Assembly: GCA_019104865.1 (NCBI GenBank) | Contig: JAHRWZ010000016.1 | Span: 60,722-124,721 of the forward strand | DNA: 64,000 nt | Direction of reading: 5' to 3' | DNA from: Castellaniella sp. | Lineage (GTDB): Bacteria > Pseudomonadota > Gammaproteobacteria > Burkholderiales > Burkholderiaceae_B | Shown: positions 9,064 to 18,007 of the stretch, one piece after another | How positions within the stretch are numbered: the first letter of the stretch is position 1 | Layout: every line of letters starts with the position of its first letter | Position numbers and translations under genes: made by a program | The notes under the pieces: generated by a model | The model's input: the letters and a program-made list of their open reading frames with translations, nothing else | The model's database searches: none | Told to the model about the DNA's origin: nothing

Positions 9064-9886
9064 TCATGATCCCGCTGCTTGGGTCGGCCGCACCGAAACC
9101 TGTGTTGACGCCTTGGATCCGGGACATGTCCGGCGGGTGGCATTGAGCCTGAGCACGGACCCCGATCAAGTTGGCGAACATCTGCCCTTGCTGTGGCAGT
9201 GGGCCTTCTTTATCGAAGGCCAGCCGTATGCCCGTTTGGGAGAGGACGGTCACCCCCAGCGTGGCGGGTTTCTGCCGCCGGCGGCGGATCGCAATCGCAT
9301 GTGGGCCGGCGGTCGGCTGGAATTTCATCACCCATTACAGGTGGGGGTGCCGGGAGAGCGGCGTTCCCGGATCGCAGCTGTGATGGAAAAAACCGGCCGC
9401 ACCGGGCAATTGCTGTTCGTCACGGTGGAGCACCATTATTTCCAGGACAATGTGCTGTGTATCGCGGAAGAACAGGATATCGTCTATCGGCAACCTTCGC
9501 CCCCCGTCCTGGTGGGCACACAGACGGCCCCGGAGCCCCAGTGGTCGGAAACCGTGTCACCGGATTCCGTCATGCTGTTCCGCTATTCCGCCGTGACATT
9601 CAATGGCCATCGCATTCATTATGATGCACCCTATGCACACGACGTAGAGGGCTACCCCGGTTTGGTTGTGCATGGCCCGCTGATTGCCACCTGGATGACG
9701 CATGCGTTCCTGCGGGCGCATCCGGGCGCCAGGGTTCGGTCCCTGGCGTATCGGGGTGTGCGGCCGCTGATTGCTCCCAAGCCTTTCCGGGTCGGGGGCT
9801 GCCTTCAGCAGGATGGCGAGGCCACGCTATGGGCCGAGCAGGACGGCACCTTGGCGCATCAGGCCAGCCTGCGTTACGACATTTAA
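9056..9886 (+). CDS. ich: Hot-dog fold hydratase, probable itaconyl-CoA hydratase (mesaconyl-C4-CoA hydratase family)
   Basis: A 276-residue double hot-dog protein of the HTD2/mesaconyl-C4-CoA hydratase type. The diagnostic region FNGHRIHYDAPYAHDVEGY followed by PGLVVHGPL is complete. I chose the ATG at 9056, which has GGAG six bases upstream and overlaps the CoA-transferase stop; an in-frame ATG at 9044 is the alternative. It would hydrate itaconyl-CoA to citramalyl-CoA, the substrate of the lyase encoded at 3299-4156. Length and motifs match the family well. Confidence 0.83.
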   Translation: MSDHDPAAWVGRTETCVDALDPGHVRRVALSLSTDPDQVGEHLPLLWQWAFFIEGQPYARLGEDGHPQRGGFLPPAADRNRMWAGGRLEFHHPLQVGVPGERRSRIAAVMEKTGRTGQLLFVTVEHHYFQDNVLCIAEEQDIVYRQPSPPVLVGTQTAPEPQWSETVSPDSVMLFRYSAVTFNGHRIHYDAPYAHDVEGYPGLVVHGPLIATWMTHAFLRAHPGARVRSLAYRGVRPLIAPKPFRVGGCLQQDGEATLWAEQDGTLAHQASLRYDI

Positions 9887-9909
9887 AAAGCGGCCTTTTG
9901 CTTTTGCGC

Positions 9910-11004
9910 TTATTTGGCGTCGGCGGTGGCCAGCGTCGGGTAATCGATGTATCCCGCCGCACCACCTCCGTACATCGTGGCCCGGTCAGGGTTGGCCAGC
10001 GGCGCGCCCGTCTTCAGGCGTTCCACCAGGTCCGGGTTGGCGATGAACTGACGGCCAAAGGCGAACAGGTCGGCGTTTCCGCCGGCGAGCCGTGCGTTGG
10101 CCAGTTCCAGGTCGTAGCCGTTGTTGGCAATGTAAGTGCGCTTGAAGAGCCGGCGCAAAGCGTCGAAGTCGAACGGAGCCTCGTCGCGGGGGCCACCCGT
10201 GGTGCCTTCGATGACATGCAGATACACCAGACCCAAGGCGTCGAGCTGCGCGACCAGATAGTTGAACTGCGCCTGCGGATCGCTGCTGGAGACGCCATTG
10301 GACGGAGACGCGGGCGAGATACGGATGCCTGTGCGATCCGCGCCGATTTCCTTCACCACGGCGGCTGCGACCTCCAGCGTCAGCCGCGCGCGGTTCTCGA
10401 TGGAGCCGCCATAGGCGTCGGTGCGTACGTTGGCGCCGTCCTTGAGGAACTGGTCCAGCAAATAGCCGTTGGCGGCATGGATTTCCACGCCGTCGAAGCC
10501 GGCGACGATCGCGTTGGCGGCGGCCTTGCGGAAGTCATCGACGATGCCCGGAATCTCGTCGAGTCTCAGTGCGCGCGGCTCGGAGACGGCCGTGAAAGCG
10601 TCGTGCACGAAGGTCTTGGTGATGGCGCGAATGGCCGAGGGCGCGACCGGGGCGGCGCCGTTTTCCTGAAGGTCCACATGCGACACACGTCCGACGTGCC
10701 ACAGCTGCAGGAAGATGCGCCCGCCCTTGGCGTGGACGGCATCGGTGACCGGCCGCCAGCCGTCGATCTGCGCTGGCGTGTAGATGCCCGGGGTGTCCTG
10801 ATACCCCTGGGCCTGTTGCGAGATCTGTGTGGCTTCGGAAATCAGCAGGCCGGCCGAGGCACGCTGGCTGTAATAGGTGGCGGCGAGCTCGCTGGGCACG
10901 AGGCCCGCGCCGGCTCGGTTGCGCGTCAATGGTGCCAGGACGATCCGGTTGGAAAGTGTCAGGGGACCGAGAGCATAGGGTTCGAACAGCGATTTTTGAG
11001 TCAT
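9910..11004 (-). CDS. Old Yellow Enzyme family FMN ene-reductase (NemA/XenA-like)
   Basis: A 364-residue NADH:flavin oxidoreductase TIM barrel. Features seen: LFEPYALGPLTLSNRIVLAPLTRNRA at the start, HVGRVSH in the active-site region, and the family hallmark GVEIHAANGYLLDQF followed by YGGSIENRAR. Such enzymes reduce activated C=C bonds (enones, maleimides) or nitro groups using FMN and NAD(P)H in the cytosol. It overlaps the upstream MarR regulator by 4 bp (ATGA), so the two are almost certainly co-transcribed from the promoter around 11480-11520. It converges with the itaconyl-CoA hydratase gene with only 23 bp between them. Confidence 0.92.
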   Translation of the reverse strand: MTQKSLFEPYALGPLTLSNRIVLAPLTRNRAGAGLVPSELAATYYSQRASAGLLISEATQISQQAQGYQDTPGIYTPAQIDGWRPVTDAVHAKGGRIFLQLWHVGRVSHVDLQENGAAPVAPSAIRAITKTFVHDAFTAVSEPRALRLDEIPGIVDDFRKAAANAIVAGFDGVEIHAANGYLLDQFLKDGANVRTDAYGGSIENRARLTLEVAAAVVKEIGADRTGIRISPASPSNGVSSSDPQAQFNYLVAQLDALGLVYLHVIEGTTGGPRDEAPFDFDALRRLFKRTYIANNGYDLELANARLAGGNADLFAFGRQFIANPDLVERLKTGAPLANPDRATMYGGGAAGYIDYPTLATADAK

Positions 11005-11477
11005 GTCTTCATTCTTCCAGGGTGATTGGAGGGGGTGCTGTCGGGATCGTCATCGAGGCATTTGATGCACGCGTCGAGCAGATCGTGCAGGGCAGCGATG
11101 CGTTCGACCCCGAGCCGCTCGTTCAGTGCCACCTGGGCCTCTTTCCAGACGTGCCGCGCTTCAGATCGCTTCGTTTGACCGGCCGCGGTCGCTTCCACGA
11201 GGCGGCAGCGCGCATCGCTGCCGGCGCCAATTTTCAGCCACCCATGAGCCACCAGTGGCTGCATGTTGCGTGTCAGCGTCGAGGCGTCCATGTGCATGCG
11301 CCTGGCCAAGTCGCCCGGGCGGATGGGCCCAAGCTCGACGATGTATGACAGCAGCGCGTACTGCGTGTTCTTCAGCCCTGTTTCGCTGACATGGCGGTCG
11401 TAGTGACGCGTCACCATGCGGGTAAGCTGACGCAGTTTCAGGTTGGTACACCCCTGCGGTTTGACGGAAGTGTTCAT
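11001..11477 (-). CDS. MarR-family transcriptional regulator
   Basis: A 158-residue MarR/DUF24-like winged-helix protein. The DNA-binding core reads LGPIRPGDLARRMHMDASTL then TRNMQPLVAHGWLKIG, with a wing GSDARCRLVEAT. I chose the ATG at 11477; the longer frame from 11543 would read through the operator region. It is translationally coupled to the Old Yellow Enzyme gene, which suggests a repressor controlling that gene and itself, and possibly the divergent hydratase gene, in response to an electrophile. Two cysteines, one near the N-terminus and one in the C-terminal helix, could sense electrophiles, but that is speculative. Confidence 0.85.
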   Translation of the reverse strand: MNTSVKPQGCTNLKLRQLTRMVTRHYDRHVSETGLKNTQYALLSYIVELGPIRPGDLARRMHMDASTLTRNMQPLVAHGWLKIGAGSDARCRLVEATAAGQTKRSEARHVWKEAQVALNERLGVERIAALHDLLDACIKCLDDDPDSTPSNHPGRMKT

Positions 11478-11484
11478 GGTCAGT

Positions 11485-11513
11485 ATTGTACCTACAATTA
11501 TTGTATATGCAAT
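11485..11513. promoter_or_regulatory. Tandem ATTG-N6-CAAT palindromes, probable MarR operator
   Basis: Two 14-bp inverted repeats lie 15 bp apart: ATTGTACCTACAAT (11485-11498) and ATTGTATATGCAAT (11500-11513). They sit 8 to 36 bp upstream of the MarR start and 35 bp before the divergent MaoC-type gene. The TTG/CAA arms match what MarR dimers usually bind. That both copies share an identical ATTG-N6-CAAT frame is seen directly; binding is inferred. Confidence 0.65.
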
Positions 11514-11547
11514 ATTATGATGGAAACAATCTGACGGAGTCATCGAA

Positions 11548-12015
11548 ATGACCGTGCTTTATCTGGAAGATCTGGTGCCGGGACGGCGCTTCGCTGGCGG
11601 CACGCGCATCCGCATCGAGGAAAGCCGCATCAAGAGCTTTGCCGCCGAGTTCGATCCCCAGCCCTTCCACCTGGATCAGGCGGCTGCGGGCAGTTCGATC
11701 TTCCAGGGGCTCGCGGCAAGCGGCTGGCATACCGCCTCGGTCACCATGCGATTGCTGGTGGACAGCGAGTTCAAGCCGGCCGGCGGTATCGTCGGCGCTG
11801 GTTTCGACGAATTGCGCTGGCCGCTTCCAGTGCGGCCAGGCGATGAACTGCATGTCGAAAGCGAAGTGCTGGAAGTGAGGCCATCGAAATCCCGGCTGGG
11901 ACAGGGTCTGGTCAAAGTCCGGACAACCACGCTGAATCAAGACGGGAAAGCCGTCCAGATATTCACGGGAAATCTCGTGGTGCGGCGACGGCCGGGTGTG
12001 ACGCAAAAGGTGTAG
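11548..12015 (+). CDS. MaoC-like (R)-specific enoyl-CoA hydratase family protein
   Basis: A 155-residue single hot-dog protein. The catalytic hydratase-2 motif is present as FAAEFDPQPFHLD followed by FQGLAASGWHTASVTMRL, so the Asp and His of the dyad are in place. Length fits small MaoC-domain proteins (about 150 residues). It is divergent from the MarR-OYE pair and shares their operator region, which suggests regulation by the same MarR protein. Its acyl-CoA substrate cannot be told from sequence. Confidence 0.85.
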   Translation: MTVLYLEDLVPGRRFAGGTRIRIEESRIKSFAAEFDPQPFHLDQAAAGSSIFQGLAASGWHTASVTMRLLVDSEFKPAGGIVGAGFDELRWPLPVRPGDELHVESEVLEVRPSKSRLGQGLVKVRTTTLNQDGKAVQIFTGNLVVRRRPGVTQKV

Positions 12016-12174
12016 CTCCTGTCTTGCGATGGGTCGATGCGCGGATCACGCTGCCCGAGCCTATCGGCCCCTCCGGCGACGATACGCGGTCCGGCAGACC
12101 CGATCATGTCGGATGCGGTCGGGGTATGCTTACGCCTTCGCCCACCCCCGTGCGCTCCGCACGACGCCCGCCCT

Positions 12175-13284
12175 ATGTCCCTCGTGTTTTCCGAACAATC
12201 CCTGCAGGCTCGCAATACGCTGGGGCTGGCGGCACGCGCCCCTGTGGCCGTGCTGGACGATGAATCGGACATTCCGGCGCTGTGCGCGATGCTGGCGGAC
12301 CCTCGGTCGAAGGACCATCCGGTGTTCGTTCTGGGGGGGGGCAGCAACATCGTGGTTCAGGCGCGGCCGCGCCATCGTGTCCTGCGGGTGGGATTGCACG
12401 GTATCCGGCTATGGCGCGAGACGGCGGATCACTGGATCGTCGAGGCGGCGGCGGGCGAGCCATGGCACGGTTTTGTCGGTCATTGCCTGGCCCAGGGCTG
12501 GCCTGGTCTGGAGAATCTGGCGCTGATCCCCGGTACGGTCGGGGCCGCCCCTGTACAGAATATCGGGGCCTATGGCCTGGAACTGGACGAGCGCCTGCAC
12601 TCCGTCGTGGCCTGGGATCTGCGCGCCGGCCGGGTGTGCGAGCTTTTACCGGCTGACTGCGGTTTTGCGTATCGCGACAGCCTGTTCAAGCATGATGGGG
12701 CGGGGCGTTGGCTGATCGCGCGGGTGCGCTTTGCGCTGCCCAAGGCCTGGACGCCGCGCCTGGATTATCCGGACGTGCGCGAGCATCCGCTGCTGCGGGA
12801 AGCCGCGCCCGAGCCGCCATACCAGAACAAGCCCGACCCGCAACGCCGGGATTCCGCATCCGAAAATGGCTGCCGGGCCCCGAACGCCGGACTGACTCCT
12901 TCCAGGATCTTCGATGCCGTCTGCGACATCCGCCGCCGCAAATTGCCCGATCCGGCCGTGCTGGGCAATGCCGGCAGCTTCTTCAAGAATCCGGTGATCG
13001 AGGTGGCGCAGGCGGCCGCGCTGAAACAGAGGTTTCCGGATCTGCGGGCCTATCCCCAGCCCGATGGGCGGGTAAAACTGGCAGCAGGCTGGTTGATCGA
13101 ACAGGCTGGCTGGAAGGGACGGCGCCTGGGGCCGGTGGGCATGCACGAGCGCCAGGCGCTGGTGCTGGTCAATCATGGCGGTGCCCAGGCGGCCGACGTG
13201 TTGGCGCTGGCACGGGCTGTCAGCGATGCGGTGCGCGGACAGTTTGGCGTGGATCTGGAGCGTGAGCCAGTCATCCTGGATTGA
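12175..13284 (+). CDS. murB: UDP-N-acetylenolpyruvoylglucosamine reductase
   Basis: A 369-residue type I MurB, the FAD enzyme that reduces the enolpyruvyl group to give UDP-N-acetylmuramate in peptidoglycan synthesis. Seen are the FAD-binding [11 protein letters not shown], the [24 protein letters not shown] region, the proton donor Ser268 in [11 protein letters not shown], and the late [13 protein letters not shown] chose the ATG at 12175 ([10 protein letters not shown]), because the longer frame to 12037 has no family similarity. Compared with E. coli MurB it carries roughly 30 extra residues at about 205-240, rich in Pro, Arg and Asn, just before [16 protein letters not shown]. Confidence 0.95.
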   Translation: MSLVFSEQSLQARNTLGLAARAPVAVLDDESDIPALCAMLADPRSKDHPVFVLGGGSNIVVQARPRHRVLRVGLHGIRLWRETADHWIVEAAAGEPWHGFVGHCLAQGWPGLENLALIPGTVGAAPVQNIGAYGLELDERLHSVVAWDLRAGRVCELLPADCGFAYRDSLFKHDGAGRWLIARVRFALPKAWTPRLDYPDVREHPLLREAAPEPPYQNKPDPQRRDSASENGCRAPNAGLTPSRIFDAVCDIRRRKLPDPAVLGNAGSFFKNPVIEVAQAAALKQRFPDLRAYPQPDGRVKLAAGWLIEQAGWKGRRLGPVGMHERQALVLVNHGGAQAADVLALARAVSDAVRGQFGVDLEREPVILD

Positions 13285-13389
13285 CGGGGCACAGCGCTTT
13301 GGCGTCGACACCATGACCGGCCCAGGTCGAGTGGCGGATCTTTCGTGGCGGGTTTCCCGCGCCGCCCGGCATGCGGGGAAAGAGCGGGT

Positions 13390-14187
13390 TCAGCTGGCCA
13401 GCACGTCCTGCATGTCGAACAGGCCGAATTCCTTGCGCGCCAGGTAGCGTGCGGCGCGCAGGCTGCCCTGGGCATAGGTGGCGCGGCTGCCGGATCGGTG
13501 CGTAATTTCGATGCGTTCGCCGGTGCCGCAGAAGTAGACGGTGTGATCCCCCACAATATCGCCGCCACGCACGACCGAAAACCCGATGTGGCCGGTTTCG
13601 CGCACACCGGTGTGGCCATGGCGTGCCCAATCGGCGACATCTTCCAGCTGGACGCCCCAGGCGTGGGCGACGGCTTCGCCCATCGCCAGCGCCGTGCCGG
13701 AGGGCGCGTCCACTTTGTTGCGGTGGTGCGCCTCGAAGACTTCGACGTCGTACCCGCTGTTGAGCAGGCGCGCGGCCATGTCCAGCAGTTTCAGAGTGGC
13801 GTTCACCCCCACGCTCATGTTGGGGGCGAACACGATCGCGGTTTTCTGGGCGGCGGCGCGGATGGCCTGCTTGCCCTGGGTATCGAAGCCGGTGGTGCCG
13901 ATGACGCATTTCACACCGTGCGTCGCGCAGACATCCAGATGGGCCAGGGTGCCTTCGGGACGGGTGAAGTCGATCAGGCAGTCGGCATTCGCCAGCGCCT
14001 GCAGGTCGTCGGTGATCGGAACGCCTGTCACAATGCCCAGAAAAGTGCCGGCGTCCTGGCCAAGCGCGCCGCTGCCAGTGCGATCGAGGGCGACGGCCAG
14101 CGTCAGGTCGGCGGAATCCAGGACGGCCTGGATCAACATGCGCCCCATGCGGCCCGAGGCCCCGGCAATGGCGATACGCATGATCAT
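13390..14187 (-). CDS. dapB: 4-hydroxy-tetrahydrodipicolinate reductase
   Basis: A 265-residue DapB, the NAD(P)H reductase of lysine and diaminopimelate synthesis. It has the N-terminal Rossmann motif [12 protein letters not shown] and the active-site signature [15 protein letters not shown]. It overlaps the upstream bamE gene by 4 bp. A second ATG two codons in (14181, MRIAIAG) is the start many homologues would suggest; 14187 uses the ATGA coupling. It converges with murB, with about 105 bp between their ends. Confidence 0.95.
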   Translation of the reverse strand: MIMRIAIAGASGRMGRMLIQAVLDSADLTLAVALDRTGSGALGQDAGTFLGIVTGVPITDDLQALANADCLIDFTRPEGTLAHLDVCATHGVKCVIGTTGFDTQGKQAIRAAAQKTAIVFAPNMSVGVNATLKLLDMAARLLNSGYDVEVFEAHHRNKVDAPSGTALAMGEAVAHAWGVQLEDVADWARHGHTGVRETGHIGFSVVRGGDIVGDHTVYFCGTGERIEITHRSGSRATYAQGSLRAARYLARKEFGLFDMQDVLAS

Positions 14188-14738
14188 TGGCCTTTGGTGG
14201 TGTTGGCGGGGGTTTCGGTGTGGATCGTGGCCTGCGGGGTCTGTGTCGAGATGCCCGCGTTGGGGGCGGCCGAATCGTTCAGCCCGGGCGAGGCGGCCCG
14301 CTGGGCAGCTTCGTCGGCCTGAGTCTTGTTGGCGGGGGCGACGGCTTCCTTGCCGCTGTCGGTCTTCTGGAAGGGCTGGCGATCGGGTTGTTCGTCACCC
14401 GACCAACGGACCAGTTTGTCGTCCTGGAACCAGACGGTGACTTTGCGCAGTTCGTCCTTGCCGTAGCCAGGCTGGTTGTAATACGGATAGTCCCAGCGTT
14501 CGGCGTGGAAGATATCCTCGAGCGTCGGCGTGCCGAGAATGAACCGCACCTGATCACGGGTCATGCCGACTTCGAGCTGCGTCACCTGCTCGGCCGTGAT
14601 CCAGTTGCCTTGCTGGACGGTGGCCCGATAGGGGAACCCCCAGTTTGTCGAACCGCAGCCGGCCAGACCGATGGTCAGCAGACCAGCGGCCAGGCAGAGG
14701 GTTGCCCTGCGGGAAAAATGACTAGCTCGGATGCGCAC
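14184..14738 (-). CDS. bamE: Outer membrane protein assembly factor BamE (SmpA/OmlA lipoprotein)
   Basis: A 184-residue lipoprotein. The signal peptide ends at a lipobox LAGC with Cys28, so the mature protein should be acylated and sent to the outer membrane as part of the BAM complex. The BamE core is visible as [20 protein letters not shown] then [11 protein letters not shown] and [13 protein letters not shown]. About 70 C-terminal residues rich in Ala, Thr, Pro and Gln extend beyond the usual core. It is divergent from fur and coupled to dapB. Confidence 0.93.
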   Translation of the reverse strand: MRIRASHFSRRATLCLAAGLLTIGLAGCGSTNWGFPYRATVQQGNWITAEQVTQLEVGMTRDQVRFILGTPTLEDIFHAERWDYPYYNQPGYGKDELRKVTVWFQDDKLVRWSGDEQPDRQPFQKTDSGKEAVAPANKTQADEAAQRAASPGLNDSAAPNAGISTQTPQATIHTETPANTTKGQ

Positions 14739-14888
14739 GAAAGCCCCCGTGATCGATGGCTGGCCGGCGGATTGCGGCCGCTAAAACCGCTATCATAAAG
14801 GGAATTCGGAATTGCGCATGTGCGGGGCTGGGATCGGGGCTTGTCCGCCCGGCTTGCTTTCCCCCGCCAGACCCAGGATACTTGAACC

Positions 14889-15317
14889 ATGAATGATCAG
14901 CTCGAGCTTAAAAACATGGGTCTGAAGGCGACGTTTCCGCGCCTGAAGATCCTCGATATATTCCGTAAGGCGGAAACCCGCCATCACAGCGCCGAAGACG
15001 TCTATCGCGCCTTGATCGCGGAAGACGTCGACATCGGCCTGGCCACGGTCTATCGGGTCCTGACTCAGTTCGAGCAGGCCGGTATCCTGTTGCGCAGCCA
15101 GTTCGATGGCGGCAAGGCCGTCTTCGAATTGAACGACGGGGATCATCACGATCACTTGATCTGCACCAACTGCGGGCGTGTCGTCGAATTTTCCGATGCG
15201 GAAATCGAAAAGCGCCAGCACCGCATCGCCAAGGAAAACGGGTTTTCACTGGAAAGCCACCACATGATGCTCTACGGTGTCTGCCCAAAATGCCTGGAGT
15301 CCAAAAAGACCGGGTAA
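14889..15317 (+). CDS. fur: Ferric uptake regulator
   Basis: A 142-residue Fur. The winged helix ([15 protein letters not shown]) is followed by the dimer and metal domain: [16 protein letters not shown] with the first CxxC, and [10 protein letters not shown] with the second CxxC, so both structural zinc cysteine pairs are kept. It represses iron-uptake genes when bound to Fe2+. It is divergent from bamE and converges with recN with 18 bp between the stops. The pairing bamE-fur-recN is typical of Burkholderiales. Confidence 0.96.
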   Translation: MNDQLELKNMGLKATFPRLKILDIFRKAETRHHSAEDVYRALIAEDVDIGLATVYRVLTQFEQAGILLRSQFDGGKAVFELNDGDHHDHLICTNCGRVVEFSDAEIEKRQHRIAKENGFSLESHHMMLYGVCPKCLESKKTG

Positions 15318-15335
15318 GGCGTGATCGGGCCGGCT

Positions 15336-16985
15336 TCAGCCGGCCGATAGCCGCAGCATTTCCCGGGCATGGTCCCGGGTCGCTTCCGTGATCTTCAGTC
15401 CGCCCAGCATGCGGGCGACTTCCTGGATTCGTGCATCGGCGTCCAGCGGCCGAATGGATGAAGACGTCCGGTGGGCGTGCGTCGTCTTGCTGACCTGGAA
15501 ATGGTGGACCGCGCAGGCCGCCACCTGGGGTAGATGGGTGACACACAGCACCTGATGGCGCAAGCCCAGTTCGTGCAGCAACCGGCCCACGACTTCCGCC
15601 ACACCGCCACCGATGCCGGTGTCCACTTCGTCGAAAATCAGGGTGGGGACGCGGGCCGCCTGGCTGGCGATGACAGACAGTGCCAGGGAAATCCGTGCCA
15701 GCTCGCCGCCCGAGGCAACTCGCGACAGCGGCCTGGGTGCCACCCCGGCATGTCCGGCCACCGCGAATTCCACCGTTTCCAGGCCGTGAGCCGAGGGCTT
15801 GCTGGCCGGTAGTTCAACCCGAAACGACCCGCCTTCCATGGACAGCGTCTGCATGGCGGCGGTGACCTGCCCGGCCAGGCGCTGCGCGGTGGCCTGGCGT
15901 GCGGTGCTCAGTGCCTGCGCGATCGTCTGGTAGCGGACTTCGGCGGTGGCGCAGGCCTGGGCGAGCGCGTCCAGATCCTGGCCGGCGACCGCCTGTCGCA
16001 GCCGGGTGAGCAGCGTGTCGCGCAGATCGGCCAGTTCTTCGGGCTCGACGTGAAAACGCCGGGCGGCGGCGAACATTTGGCTCATGCGGGCGTCGGCCTG
16101 CGCCAGCGCGTCCGGATCCAGTTCCAGGCGGTCCGCGTAGGCGTTCAGGCCATGGACGGTTTCCGCGCACAGGATGCGGGCCGATTCCAGGGTCTGGCAG
16201 TGTTCTTCCAGGCGGGGATCGTGACGCACCAGGGACTGCAGCGTCTGCAGGGCGGCTTGCAGGGCCTGCGCCACCGATCCGGATTCGCCGTCCAGGGCTT
16301 CTATCGCCTGACCCGCGCCGGCCAGCAAGGCCTGGGCATGCGCCAGGCGGGACTGCCGCGCGCATAAGTCCGGCCATTCGCCGGGTTGCGGCGCCAGATC
16401 GTCCAGAAACGCGGCGTCCTGCCGCAGCTGTTCGAGCGCGGCGGCCTGGCCTGCGGCGTCGTTTCGGGCTGCATCCAGGGCGGACTGGGCGGCGCGCCAG
16501 GTGGTCCAGGCGTCCGACAGGGCGCGTGCCTGATCGGCGTGGCCCCCCTGGGTATCCAGAATGTCGCGCTGGCTGGCCGCCTGCAGCAGGCTCTGGTGGG
16601 CATGCTGGCCATGAATGTCCACCAGCAGGGCGCCCAGGTCGCGCAGCTGGTTCAGCGTGGTGGGCAGGCCATTGATATAGGCCTTGCTGCGCCCCTGGGT
16701 ATCGATCACGCGGCGCAGGATCAGCTCGGGACCTTCGATGGCCTGTTCGTTCAGCCAGTCGGATGCGGCGGGCGGCGCGTCGAAGACCGCGCTGATGTCG
16801 GCGCGGCTGGCGCCTTCGCGCACCAGGGTGGCATCGCCCCGGCCGCCCAGGGCGAGCGACAGGGCATCGATCAGGATTGATTTCCCGGCGCCGGTTTCAC
16901 CCGAAAACACGGTGAAGCCGGCTTCGAAGGCGATCTCGGCGCGATCGACGATGACGAAATCGAGAATGTGCAGAGCGCGCAGCAT
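15336..16985 (-). CDS. recN: DNA repair protein RecN
   Basis: A 549-residue SMC-like ATPase of double-strand break repair. The N-terminal head reads LHILDFVIVDRAEIAFEAGF with the Walker A GETGAGKSILIDALSL. The middle is a long Gln/Ala/Leu-rich coiled coil. The C-terminal head has the ABC-type signature LSRVASGGELARI and Walker B VPTLIFDEVDTGIGG. Length agrees with E. coli RecN (553). It lies 6 bp downstream of nadK on the same strand, so the two are probably co-transcribed. Confidence 0.96.
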   Translation of the reverse strand: MLRALHILDFVIVDRAEIAFEAGFTVFSGETGAGKSILIDALSLALGGRGDATLVREGASRADISAVFDAPPAASDWLNEQAIEGPELILRRVIDTQGRSKAYINGLPTTLNQLRDLGALLVDIHGQHAHQSLLQAASQRDILDTQGGHADQARALSDAWTTWRAAQSALDAARNDAAGQAAALEQLRQDAAFLDDLAPQPGEWPDLCARQSRLAHAQALLAGAGQAIEALDGESGSVAQALQAALQTLQSLVRHDPRLEEHCQTLESARILCAETVHGLNAYADRLELDPDALAQADARMSQMFAAARRFHVEPEELADLRDTLLTRLRQAVAGQDLDALAQACATAEVRYQTIAQALSTARQATAQRLAGQVTAAMQTLSMEGGSFRVELPASKPSAHGLETVEFAVAGHAGVAPRPLSRVASGGELARISLALSVIASQAARVPTLIFDEVDTGIGGGVAEVVGRLLHELGLRHQVLCVTHLPQVAACAVHHFQVSKTTHAHRTSSSIRPLDADARIQEVARMLGGLKITEATRDHAREMLRLSAG

Positions 16986-16991
16986 AGGGCC

Positions 16992-17903
16992 TTATCGGGG
17001 GCTGTCGTCGGGGTCGTCCCAGGGATGCAGCATCCGGTTCCAGTTCAGTTTGCTGCGCAGGGTGGAAAAATAGCTGTAGCCCTGCGGGTGCAGGAAGCGT
17101 ACCCGGTGCGGGCTGCGCCGCACATCGATGCGGTCGCCTTCCTGGCAGTTGGACAGGGTCTGCATGTCGAAGTGCACGCTGGCGCCCGTTTCCACCCGGC
17201 CGAGCGCACGGATGGTGATGTTCAACAGCGAGTCTTCCGGCAGGGTGATGGGCCGGTTCGACAGGGTCTGGGGCGCGACGGGCACCAGCACCAGCGCATT
17301 GACCTGAGGGTGCAGGATGGGCCCCCCAGCCGACAGGGCATAGGCCGTCGAGCCCGTGGGGGTGGCGATGATCAGGCCGTCGGCGCGCTGGCTGTGCATG
17401 AAGACGCCATTGCACTCGACCCGTAGTTCGATCATGCCGCCGCGCCCGGCGCGGTTGATGATGACGTCGTTCAGGGCCAGCCCCGCGACCATTTCCTGGT
17501 CGCCGCGCATGACGCGGCCTTCGAGCAGCGTGCGTTCGTCCTGCACATAGGCGCCATTCAGGATGCCGGTGATGGCCTCGTCGGCGTTGCCCAACGGGAT
17601 GTCGGTGATGAAGCCCAGGCGGCCGTGGTTGATGCCGATCAGGGGGACGTCGAAGGTCGCCAGCTGCCGGGCTGCCGCCAGCATGGTACCGTCGCCGCCC
17701 ATGATGATGACCAGATCGGCGCGTGTCCCGATGTCTGCGTAGGAAGCCAGCTGGAAATCGTGCACGCCGCTGTTGCGGCCCGTCTCGGCTTCGACCAGGA
17801 CGGCGCAGCCCGCCGCCTGCAGGACCGATCCCAGGCGCCGCAGGGGCGCATCCAGGCCGCTGTCCTGGTAGCGGCCGACCAGGGCCACGGTGTTGAAGTG
17901 CAT
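16992..17903 (-). CDS. nadK: NAD kinase
   Basis: A 303-residue NAD kinase that phosphorylates NAD to NADP in the cytosol. The GGDGTMLAA motif is present, followed by INHGRLGFITDI and the later NDVIINR and TPTGSTAYALSAGGPILHP segments. I chose the ATG at 17903 (MHFNTVALVGRY); an in-frame start at 17924 adds seven residues. It is divergent from hrcA and sits just upstream of recN. Confidence 0.95.
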   Translation of the reverse strand: MHFNTVALVGRYQDSGLDAPLRRLGSVLQAAGCAVLVEAETGRNSGVHDFQLASYADIGTRADLVIIMGGDGTMLAAARQLATFDVPLIGINHGRLGFITDIPLGNADEAITGILNGAYVQDERTLLEGRVMRGDQEMVAGLALNDVIINRAGRGGMIELRVECNGVFMHSQRADGLIIATPTGSTAYALSAGGPILHPQVNALVLVPVAPQTLSNRPITLPEDSLLNITIRALGRVETGASVHFDMQTLSNCQEGDRIDVRRSPHRVRFLHPQGYSYFSTLRSKLNWNRMLHPWDDPDDSPR

Positions 17904-18007
17904 GGAACCCAGTGCCTCGCGCAATTAATGGAATAATAAGGAGTACCCGATTATAGGGGGATGAAAGCACACCCGCCGGTGCCGGTGTGTCGTGGTTGTC
18001 CCGGACG

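Noticed and set aside
12901..14900. tRNA, rRNA, CRISPR, integrase or IS elements anywhere in the window (this interval given as an example)
   Set aside because: I looked across the window and found no cloverleaf-like sequence with a GTTCGA-type T-arm, no regularly spaced repeats and no transposase or integrase frame.
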